Source: Lepidostoma basale (taxonomy: Eukaryota > Arthropoda > Insecta > Trichoptera > Lepidostomatidae). Taken from it: a DNA stretch of 64,000 bases. The position numbers were made by a program, and so were the translations under genes. Location: positions 2,572,501 through 2,636,500 of the forward strand of contig JAHDVF020000016.1 of the NCBI GenBank assembly GCA_022606425.2. Reading direction: 5' to 3'. How positions within the stretch are numbered: position 1 is the stretch's first letter; each line of letters begins with the position of its first letter. The notes under the pieces are model-generated. The model searched no databases. It was not told the DNA's origin and was given only the letters and a program-made list of their open reading frames with translations. Shown piece after piece: positions 42,954-53,400 of the stretch.

Positions 42954-43281
42954 TTAACGACTAATTATTTCATAAAATTGTGAAATTAGGAAACCAAAAT
43001 TTCCACAATCTATTTCCACGCTCTGAAAGCACAAAGTCGAGACTTCAGGGGACATGGTTTCAAGCCTGGGCATGACCAGATTCCTTCTTCATAATAATTA
43101 GTTACTTTTCGCTCACATTGTGAGATTCTTTGTGTTAGTCTTTTTAACATAAAAGAAAATAATAACTATGCTAATTTCGGGAGTAACTCACCTCGAGGTC
43201 GCTGGATTTATTGAATATATCTTTATAATTAAATGTATACAGCGAACAGAAGTGATACCTTGTTGAAGTTGTCACAACATT
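42954..43281 (-). CDS. Tentative two-exon end of an unidentified gene
   Basis: Two short open pieces fit as exons. 43281-43192 (30 codons, NVVTTSTRYHFCSLYTFNYK then DIFNKSSDLE) follows a good acceptor (TGTCTTGCCTTAG) and ends in a consensus donor (GAG|GTGAGT). 43022-42954 (SVEIDCGNFGFLISQFYEII then SR and TAA) follows TTTGTGCTTTCAG and joins in phase 0. I do not recognise the protein. The pieces are short enough to be chance. Confidence 0.25.
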
Positions 43282-43373
43282 CTAAGGCAAGACAGTGGTC
43301 AGCAAACTTTTGGTTATAAATACAACAAGTTGTTTGAACCCAATTACTGTATACAATTTATTTATATCGATTC

Positions 43374-43512
43374 TCACGACATGTGAATTCTACACCAGAC
43401 CGAAGACAATGTGACAATCACACTGCCATCACCGGGAATCGAATCTGGGACCTTCGGTATGGCAGTCATAGCTCTTGCCACTCTGCCACGAAGTTCGCCA
43501 TGCCTCGGAGAT
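43374..43512 (-). mobile_element. tRNA-derived SINE, best copy
   Basis: Read on minus: GTGGCAGAGTGGCAAGAGC contains a Pol III A box (TGGCAGAGTGG). About 40 bp later, AGATTCGATTCCCGG is a B box. The body GATGGCAGTGTGATTGTCAC then GGTCTGGTGTAGAATTCAC follows. The order and spacing are those of a tRNA-derived promoter. No tRNA-like anticodon arm can be assigned with confidence. Confidence 0.7.
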
Positions 43513-43990
43513 AAGGGCGGTCATTGAGTTTATAATTTTAAAAAGACAAATAAAGTATGTTATTATTCTACGTTCCAATTGACTGACCATTGAGTTTTAC
43601 TTCTTTTGACTTCTAATCAATGACATGTACAGTTTGTTTACGGTACGAATATTTTTAGACATATTCTGTATGTAAAACCCATCATTTTCAAAGCCTTGTT
43701 TGGTTTTGGTGTACATAGTTTCAATACACTTAATAAAACTTAGTTTTTAAAACTAAGAAACCAGACACAATTCAACATGACTCAGCTATGATTTCTTTCA
43801 ATAAGGGTACAAGGTTTTTAGGGACCTCGTACCTGATTCCTGTACTAAAAGCTTTCAAACCTATTGTAATCACTTTGACAGAAAGGAATCATCACATTTC
43901 TAAAACCTCCAAAGAGAATGTTCAAAACATCCCATCATCAAGGGGAGGGTTAAAAACCATTTATTATTTCAGAAAATAAATTCCCTTTAC

Positions 43991-44112
43991 CTGAATTTTC
44001 CATACTGGTTGTCTCGCCAGCCTTTATAAGATACCATACGCCGACAAGGATGAATATCACCCCCGTGCGCGCAGGATCGCCCTCTCCCTTCTTGCTCAGA
44101 GTGCGGTTCGCA
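43991..44112 (-). CDS. Tentative exon, MAGE-homology-like
   Basis: The minus frame reads LSKKGEGDPARTGVIFILVG then VWYLIKAGETTSMENS and ends at a consensus donor (TTCAG|GTAAAG). Its pattern (acidic/Gly stretch, TG plus a hydrophobic helix, then a short loop) resembles the middle of MAGE/NSMCE3 winged-helix proteins. The hydrophobic run could equally be a membrane segment. It is GC-rich like the real exons here. Partner exons were not identified, and it does not join in phase to 43281. Confidence 0.3.
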
Positions 44113-44119
44113 CTTCACT

Positions 44120-44161
44120 GTGGAATATAAGATACTGCTGCTGCTGTATCTTATATTCCAC
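44120..44161. repeat. Perfect 16-bp inverted repeat with CTG loop
   Basis: GTGGAATATAAGATAC (44120-44135) pairs exactly with GTATCTTATATTCCAC (44146-44161) around TGCTGCTGCT. It lies downstream of the kinesin stop codon and of its likely AATAAA (inverted near 44193). It could act in transcription ending or be the relic of a tiny palindromic element. Confidence 0.6.
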
Positions 44162-44300
44162 TTTGTACAAACAAATTATTTTTAGAAACAATATTTTATT
44201 GAAATTATTATATTTAATTAAAATAGTAGTATTTACATATTTATATGAACATGTTATAATATTTACAATGGCCATTACATTAGTGATACAATCAAGAGGG

Positions 44301-44412
44301 CTAGACAAGTGACGGGGGCCGCACGAGGTCAGGGGAGAGCGGTGCCAAGAGGGGCTCGGCCGCCTGCATGTCCAGGCGCTGACGGGAGAAGAGCTTGCGC
44401 CGCTGGCTGCCG
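44301..44412 (-). CDS. sub: Kinesin exon 5 (last)
   Basis: It starts by completing Cys, then GSQRRKLFSRQRLDMQAAEP, LLAPLSPDLV and TAG at 44301-44303. Acceptor is ATTGCAG. The join over a 7.6-kb intron is inferred from exact phase and a tail of matching GC-rich style. A likely poly(A) signal lies about 110 bp downstream. Confidence 0.7.
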
Positions 44413-47400
44413 CTGCAATATTCAATTGGAACATTCATTCTATTGAACCCTTTACTCCATCTGTCATCTTGACGCATTTTATAAATACAAAATGAAAGTT
44501 GTCATGTATAGTTAAATTAGTTGAAACTAAAATGCCAAACTATCCTGAAAGAACTCGAGGTAATATAGATCATTTTGGGCATCCAAAGGGTTTGCTCCCC
44601 TTGAGAGAGGTTTGTGAGGTATGATCTTGTTCATCATATCAATGTCACGTGATTAAAAAAGCGGAATATTCTTATTGTAAGGCAGATATATATTTTTAAA
44701 GCATTGAAAAATACACACAAATATTCAAAGATACAAGTCTGTCCAAACATACCATCCTTGAGAATTTCAAGGAGTACAGACGGACTTATACGCCAGTAAT
44801 ATGGATGTTCTTTCTTATCAGCTGGCATTTTTCATTGTATGTGTGTGTACAAAATCAAGTAACTTATACAATGACATCTGTGTGTGTATTTATCAATCTT
44901 TTAAAAACATATTTCTGCCTTACAAATAAGAATATTCAGCTTTTTCATTTATCACGTGACATTGATATGATGTCACAGTAACATGATCATACCTCACAAA
45001 CCGTTTCATGCGCATCCCTTAACTTGACGGCCCTACCTTGCAAAAAAATCACATTTTTTATTAATTAAATTTAATTATGTATTATACATCAATTTATGTG
45101 ATGGTTAGTTAGTAAAATATTTATAAAACAATTAATATACTCTTGTAATATTTGTTGTCGAAGTAAAGACAAAAGTGGAAGTAATTTTTTAAAAAATATC
45201 ACTTTATTTAATTATTGATACATCGCACGCTTAATAGTAAACTGACCGATTATGGTTTAGGTCATAATTGGGTTAACATCAGACACAGGCTTGTGTTAAC
45301 GCTATCCATCGTTTCGCGTTAAAATTAAGTCAAAATTCCGCCAATTGACCTCCATTACACTATAACGGTCTTTTTCATTTGTACGTGGTTTTCGACTGTT
45401 TTTGTTAAAACACAGACTCATGTCGGATTGAGCAAAACTTGTTTTTTTTAGTTAAGCCAGTGTTCTATTAAGCATGCGACATGTTTGTATATCTATGTGG
45501 TGTACTCTTTGAGACGCATGTGAAATTTCAATTATTCATCCATTAACCCATTGCAACACAAAGCCGGCCAATTGCCGGCCAAGGTCACTCTGTCGCTGAT
45601 TCACTAAGCCGGCGATTCGCCGGTTTGTCTTTGAGGTTATTTTTTTTTACATAAAACTGAATGAAAATAATTTTATTCTTATAAATGACATCAATAAGTA
45701 TATTTCCGTTATTAATTTCATAATAAAATATAATAATCAGTTGATTTCACATTATTTATTACAAAATTTTACGATATTTCAACATCTGTCAATACCTACA
45801 AAATGGCAGAACGCGTTCATAAACAAACTCGTCGCGCTTGTAATATTACATCAAATGAGGATGAAATACAAGAATTTTTTGGTATTTGCGTACTGCAAAG
45901 TCAAGTAAAAGAGAATAACTTGAGATCATATTACACTGAAAGAAAGGTCAGTGATACTCCATTCTTCAGAGGCATCATGCCATTCAAAAGGTTCGGAAAG
46001 ATTTGTCAAATCTACATTTTTCAAACAATGACTTTTTGGACAGATCAGATAAACTTTACAAAATCCGTCCGATAATAAGGCACTTGAAAAAGAAATTTAT
46101 GAATTATCGGCCCACTGGAGAATTGTCAATTGAAGAGTCATTGATGAAATTTGGTGGCCATCTAAGTTACGTAGAGTTCAACAAATCAAAATATATAAAA
46201 TTGGTGAATTATTACGTGTATAACTTTGCTTCCGCCGTTTTGCAATAGATGGCAGTAGCGGTAAGTGGTAGTTGGAATAAATAGATCAATAGATGTCATA
46301 CGATAAGCTTAAGTATTTGTAAACATAATGCCATCGAAATATTAGTCGATTTGTGTCTGCATCATAAAGTTATCCCCGATTAAACATGTCAACTTACAAG
46401 CCAAATTCTCGTCATTTGCGGGAGGTTTTAATTTTATGCTTTAATATGAAGAAATCTGCGGCTGAGGCTCATCGAATGCTCTCAAATACCTATGGTGAGG
46501 CCGCTATTAGTGAAAGAGCGTGCCGAGAGTGGTTTCAACGCTTCAAGAACGGTGATTTTAACGTCGAAGACCAGCATGGCGGTGGAAGAGAGAAGGTTTT
46601 CGAAGATGCAGAATTGGAGGCATTACTTGATCAAGACTCGTGTCAAACGCAACAAGAATTGGCAGGATCATTGGGAGTGACGCAACCAGCCATTTCAAAA
46701 CGCCTGAAAGTCATGGGAATGATTCAGAAACAAGGAAATTGGGTGCCGTACGAGTTGAAGCCGAGAGATGTTGAACGGCGTTTGTGTGTTTGTGAACAGC
46801 TGCTTGCAAGGCAAAGACGGAAGGGATTTCTGCATCGCATTGTGACTGGGGACGAGAAATGGGTTCATTACGATAATCCCAAGCGCAGAAAATCATGGAG
46901 ATATCCCGGCCATGCTTCCACGTCGACGGCCAAACCGAATATTCACGGTTCCAAGGTTATGCTCAGTATTTGGTGGGACCAGCTCGGCGTAGTGTATTAT
47001 GAGTTGTTAAAACCGACTGAAACAATCACAGGCGATCGTTATCGAACGCAATTAATGCGTTTGAGCCGAGCATTGAAAGACAAACGGCCGCAATACAACG
47101 AGAGACATGATAAAGCGATTTTACAGCATGACAATGCTCGACCCCATGTTGCGAAAGTGGTCAAGACATACTTGGAAACTTTGAAATGGGAAGTCCTACC
47201 CCACCCGCCGTATTCTCCAGACGTTGCTCCCTCGGACTATCACTTGTTTCGATCAATGGCACACGGCCTAGCTGACCAGCACTTCCGGTCTTATGAAGAA
47301 GTAAAAATTGGATCGATTCGTGGATCGCTTCAAAAGATGACCAGTTTTTTCAACGCGGGATTCGTATGCTGCCCGAAAGATGGGAGAAAGTAGTGGCCAG

Positions 47401-50400
47401 CGATGGACAATACTTTGAATCATAAATGTATAACCAGTTTTTTACGATAAAGCCTCGAATTTCGGAAAAAAAAAAAGGCGGTAGCAAAGTTATACACCTA
47501 ATAAGTTCAGGGTATTGTCAGATTTATTCTGGCAAAAAAGCAGACCCTTCATTACCAGCTAGTGAAGGTATTGATGAAAGCGTACACTTTTGACAACTGG
47601 TAAAGTTCTCAACTCTTTTTTCGATCATAAGAGAATCCATCAATATACTTGGGAAAGAGGAAACGAAAGGTCTATTATAGATTACGTCATTGTAGACTCT
47701 AGATTGCGGGCGGATACTGTTGATACGAGGGTTTTCAGGGGAGCCGAAATGGAAACGGATCACTTTTTAGTGGTGGCAAAAGTGATCTTATTCCGGGGAT
47801 GGCGAACCAGAAGAAGCAAAACAGTGGCCGCACCAACTCGAGTCAAAGTTGAAAAACTACAAAACAATGACGTAAGAGATAATTTCGTGAGAAAAGTGAA
47901 CGAAAGATTGAGTGTGCGTGATGTAAATGTGTTGAATGTTGACGATACCTGGAGGTATTTAAAGGAAAGTTTGTGTGAAGCAGCGAAATAATCATGTGGT
48001 GTACGAGGTCTGTTCAAAAAGTATCGCGAATTTTGAATTTCCGCTGGCTACATATATTTGATTTTTGATTTTTTTTGTAGCGTTATGTTGGTACTCATGT
48101 CCCTTACTTATGCTGACAAGGTCGGCCATTTTGAATGTTTAGTTAATTTTTGACAGCTGTTTTGCTTGGATGTGTTTTGGCTCGTCTTCGATTTTTGCCT
48201 ATTCCAAAAAATGGATCAAAGAATCTGTATCAAATTTTGTGTGAAAAACAAAATAAAGTGCGCGGACGCATTTCGAATGTTGACTGTGGCATATGGTGAA
48301 GCTACCTTGGACCAAAGCAACGTTTATCGGTGGTACAAAATGTTCTCAGAGGGCCGAGAAGATATGAACGACGAAGAGCGTGCCGGACGCCCGAGCACGT
48401 CAACAACAGACGAAAACATTGATAAAGTGAAGAAAATAGTATTAGCCAATCGTCGAATCACCGTTAGAGAAGTTGCTGAGGACCTAAACATATCGATTGG
48501 CTCGTGCCATTCGATTTTAACCAATGATTTGGGCATGAGTCGGGTCGCCGCGAAATTCGTGCCAAAATTGCTCAATTTCGACCAAAAACAGCATCGCGTT
48601 AACATTGCTCAGGAGATGTTGGACTCGGTCCGTGACGACCCAAATGTGCTCCAGAGGGTCATAACTGGTGACGAATCATGGGTTTATGGTTATGACGTGG
48701 AAACCAAAGCTCAATCATCCCAATGGAAGCTGCCGCATGAGCCAAGACCAAAAAAAGCGCGCCAAGTTCGGTCGAACGTGAAGGTTTTGCTCACAGTTTT
48801 CTTCGATTGCAGGGGCGTGGTGCATCATGAGTTCTTGCCACAGGGTAGTACGGTCAATAAGGAATATTACCTGCAAGTTATGCGCAATTTGCGCGAAGCA
48901 ATCCGCCAGAAACGCCCGGATTTGTGGAAGAACAAAAACTGGCTTTTGCACCATGATAACGCCCCTGCTCACACATCGTTGCTTGTGCGCGAATATTTGG
49001 CCAAAAACAACACAGTAATGGTGCCGCAGCCACCGTATTCCCCAGACCTGGCCCCCTGTGACTTTTTCCTGTTTCCAAAACTGAAGAGGCCCATGAAAGG
49101 ACGACGCTACGCCACGATTGAGGAGATAAAGACGGCATCGAAGGAGGAGCTGAACAAGATCACAAAAAATGATTTTTTTAAGTGCTTCGAGGATTGGAAA
49201 AAACGTTGGCATAAATGTATTATATCCGAGGGGAATTACTTTGAAGGGGACAAAATAGATATTCATGAATAAATAAATACTTTTTGAAAAAATATAAAAT
49301 TCGCTATACTTTTTGAACAGACCTCGTATGTACAAGGAAGAAGGAAAGGGGATGCATGGCGGAATGATGACGTAAAGAGTGCAGTTAAAGAGAAGAAGGA
49401 TGCTTGGTTGAATATGCTTTCGATAAATAAGAATGACAGAGGTAAGTATGAAAGTGCAAAAGATTTGTATAAGGTATGCAAGAAGAGAGTGAAGTCGGTA
49501 GTGAAAGCGCGAAAAGAAAAACTGAAGGAGGAAGAAGGGCTCAAAATGACAAACAACTTCCAGGACAATATAAAAATGTTTTGGAAGGAAGTGAAGAAAG
49601 CCCGAAATCCTCCTGAAAGCGGATGTGTGAAAGCAATTTTGGATAGTGAGGGAAGAATGTTAACGGAAAGTAAGATCGTACAAGAGAGATGGATGGAGTA
49701 TTTTAAGGAATGTATGGTGGTGATAAGTGTTGATGAAAGCATTAGAACTGGTGTAAACGCGATTGGTATAAATGACAATACAGAAAAAATAAGTATGAAT
49801 GAGATTAAAAGATCTCTGAAAGCAATGAAAAGTGGAAAAGCTGTAGGGTATGACTGCATCGCTACAGAATTTATCAAAAACGGTGGCGAAGTAGTTTCCG
49901 CATGGATATGTAAACTGTTCGAACTCGACTGGAGGAGAGCAGTTATCTCGCCTCTGTACAAAGGAAAAGGATCCCATATGGATTGTGGAAACTACAGAGC
50001 TATTAGTATTTTGAGTGTTGTTGGTAAAATCTATGGCAGAATTTGAATAGAAAGAGTAAGAAAGACGACGAGTGACAGAGTTTGGGATGTGCAAGGCGCC
50101 TTTATGAATGGCAGAGGATGTATGGATCAAATTTTTGCACTTCGTACAGTGACAGAGAAGTTTCTGGCCAAAAACCGTAAACTCTTCTGTGCGTTTGTCG
50201 ATTTGCAAAAAGCATATGATCGCGTAGATAGAGGTAAAATGTGGAAAATATTGTCGGAATATGGAATAAGCACAAAACTGATCACGGCAATTACATCGCT
50301 GTACACTGAAAGCACTGCTAGTGTCAGAGTAAATGGGGATCTTACAGCCTGGTTTGATATCAATAAAGGTGTCAAACAGGGTTGCGTAATGTCCCCGTGG

Positions 50401-53400
50401 TTATTTAATCTGTATATGGCCAATGTATGAAAGAGCTGAAAGGGTTGGATGTAGGTGCCAAAATGAGCGGAGTGTCAGTAAGCTGTCTCTTGTATGCGGA
50501 TGATGCTGTCCTTCATGCAGACAACGAGCATGAACTACAAGTCCTGGTGAATTGTATGTATGAGGTATGCATGCGAAATGATCTGATGATGAATTTTAAT
50601 AACTCCAAGGTAATGATTTTTGAAAAGGAAGAAACCACGACAGTCTGCAACATTAGCGTGAATGGTGAAAATTTGGAGCAAGTAGTTGAGTTCGTGTATT
50701 TAGGCAGTATGTTTACAAGAGATGGGCGAGTGGAGAGGGATATTGAAAGAAGGGTTGGGGCAGGCAACAAAGTGAATGGTGCACTTAAAGTTGTCATCGC
50801 AAACAAAATCCTATCCAAAAAAGCTAGAATGGTAGTGCACAATGGTGTTCTTCTACTGACACTTATGTATGGAAGCGAAGCATGGAGCTGGCAAAAGAAG
50901 GATGAAAGTAGAATAAATGCAGTAGAAATGAGATCTCTTAGACGAATGTGTGGATACTCTGTGTATGATAGAGTGTCGAATGAAAATATAAGAAGTGAAT
51001 GCGGTGCGAATGATGGTGTCATGGACAAAATAATGAAAGAATCATTAAGATGGTTTGGACATATGGAAAGAATGAATGAAGAAAGAATGGTAAAAAAATT
51101 ATATGTTAATGATGCAAATGGAACCAGAAATAGAGGAAGACCGAGGAAAACGTGGCACGATCAAATAAATCAAATATTGAATGTCGGCCATGTGAGGAGT
51201 CAGAGAAATCGACGCGCGTGCATGACACGATTTATGAATGTTGAGGAAGCGAGAGAAATATGTCAGGAAAGAAAAGTGTGGCAGTCCATTCTTTTTGCCT
51301 ACCCCTTCGGGGAGACGGCGTGATGGTTAGTTAGTTAGTTGTATGAAAGAGTTGAAAGGGTTGGAAGCAGGTGCAAAAATGAACGGTGTGTCAGTAAGCT
51401 GTTTGTTGTATGCGGACGACGCTGTGCTACTTGCAGACAACGAGCACGAACTGCAAGCCCTGGTGTCTAGTATGTATGAGGTATGCAAGCGATACGATTT
51501 GATGATGAATGTGAATAAGTCGTGAGTCAGAGAAATCGACGTGCGTGCATGACAAGATGTATGAATGTAGAGGAAGCGAGAGAAGTATGTCAGCCCCTCC
51601 GGGGAGACGGCGTGATGGTAAGTTAGTTTTTTTTTTACAGCTCTCCAACATTATTTTTCCAACATGACCAATGCTTAGCTTTCTTTCCAATTATGCGGAG
51701 ATACTCCAAGGGTTACAAGCAGATATTTTTTTACTTGGCAAATATAATATGTCATTATTAACAATATCTTCGATGTAAAGAGAGTTTCTGATGTAGCCGA
51801 GAGAATTTCTGAGCACATTACCCTGCCATCATACAAGCGCCGTGGAAGAGTTTCAGGAGGAGTGTGCCCTTTGCGGCTACAAGAATTGCAATGGGCACAC
51901 TTTCCTAGGCAAATTCCACCAAATCTCAATGGGAATGTGAGAAATGTTTGGTGGCTCTCCACATGCTAGAATGCTTTAAAACCTATCTTAATCTTAATGT
52001 TATTGTAATAAAAAAAGGGGTAAAAATAAATGACTGTGTACTAACCAGTTCTCTTTGTCCTCTTGGTCTGGTACCCGCTTCATGTCAGAGTAGAAGAGGC
52101 GGAGGGCAGCGTCGTGGCGCGGCGGCCGGCCTGCAGGCGGCGGCGTGAGCGGCTCGGCGCGCCCTCGCACTGCCCCTGTGTAGTGACACATCACAGTAGG
52201 AACACATCCTCAACTGATACTACAGCCAACTACCAATAATACAGCCAATAATAATACCTTTGCGGGCACTTTGGGCTCTTCCTTTCTGCGGGCGCACGGC
52301 CAGCTGGCGGCGCAGGTCGTCCATTTCCTCCTGTTGAAATTAGGAAACTGGATTCGTTAGCGGGCCGGTGTAGAGAAAACAGAAATGTAAGGCAAATGGT
52401 TACCTGAATCTGATCCTCACGCAACTTCCAGCGCAGCTCCCAGCGTCGCAGCTCCAGCGCACGCTCCTCTTGCTGCAGCGCTCGCTCCTGCTCCAAACGC
52501 CGAGCCCAGTCATCTTCGCTTTGCTCCTGGATTCTGGTAAACTTGTCTGCAGTTTCAGCCCGGACATCTCTCTCGCGCTGCTCCGCTTCAATGCGACACT
52601 CCTCCAGCTCCAGCAGCGCATGCTCCAACTGCTGGCGCACCTCGCACAGCTCCTGGCGGACATCGGTCAACTGCAACTCGGCCAGGCGCGCCACCGGGCT
52701 GTAGCTACGGGACATGCGGACGCGAGTCTCGCCTCGCACATGCGTCCGCGCTTCACGATCCTCCACCACAATTTCACGAGCCAGAGCGGAAAACTTGAGA
52801 ACGTGCTGCGTTTCCTCATAACTCTGACGATCCGGACTGATGGTAACCAGCATAGCTACAGCCTCGAGCCCGGCTAGGGCATGCTGCAGCAGAGCTGTGA
52901 GCTTGGACTCACGCGTGGGCTGCGGTCCGGCCCGGCCAGCTTGGCGCTGGCGCAATCCCTGCAAGCAGCGCTGCAACACATGCAGCGAGTGATTGATCTT
53001 GCGGGATTCATTGAGCCGCTCTCCGCTATTCCCAGTCCGAGCTGCCCGCTCCAGTCCTGCCAGGTCGCACAGCCGAAACATGCTGATTCTAGCGCCATCT
53101 GCAAGTTCACATCACACATATTACTAGGTAGGCAGAACGAACGGACCGCCACATGTGACTTCTCTCGCTTGTAGCCCGCACGTACCTTGGCTGTACTGGA
53201 CGAGCTTCAGGGTGAAGATGCAGTGAGAGCGCGAGCTGGAGGCGTTCACGCTGGTGGCGGCGTATCGCAGGTTAAGCCGACCCCTCGCCAGCAAGTCGTA
53301 GGCTTCGAGCCCGCTGCGCACGAAGGCCCAGCTAAGGTCCTTCAGGTAGGCCCGGCCGGCCCCGCCCTGCACCACGCGCAAGGCAGGGCCCCCGTCACGG

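Larger units (their letters stand above)
47589..51341 (+). mobile_element. RTE LINE, longest copy in the window
   Basis: It holds the endonuclease end (47640-47790), linker (to 48003, resuming 49327), reverse transcriptase (about 49790-50580) and C-terminal region, ending YPFGETA and the GCGTGATGG-TTAG tail at 51311-51341. It is 5'-truncated in the endonuclease and split by a mariner at 48004-49326. Breaks: TGA at 50044 and a one-base loss near 50424. The YADD box (50494) is intact. The 6.4-kb copy supplies the part of the endonuclease missing here. Confidence 0.85.
45547..51965 (+). mobile_element. piggyBac element remnant, split by later insertions
   Basis: It begins CCCATTGCAACACAAAG right after TTAA (45543-45546). 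Two hairpins follow (GCCGGCCAATTGCCGGC at 45563 and GCCGGCGATTCGCCGG at 45609). Transposase pieces are at 45803-46211, 47502-47588 and 51770-51962. Between them sit a mariner (46212-47501) and RTE sequence (about 47589-51630). The transposase middle is missing, and no 3' terminal repeat or second TTAA was found, so the right end is lost. Confidence 0.65.

Noticed and set aside
43262..43310. Alternative reading FADHCLALECCDNFNK before GTATCA
   Set aside because: It has no proper acceptor and conflicts with the better-supported acceptor TTGCCTTAG in another frame of the same bases.
48715..49335. 206-codon minus-strand frame
   Set aside because: Antisense to the intact mariner transposase; no motif of its own.
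49263..50208. Two long minus-strand frames (232 and 182 codons)
   Set aside because: Antisense to RTE coding sequence; Ser/Phe/Ile-rich translation typical of a reversed AT-rich gene.
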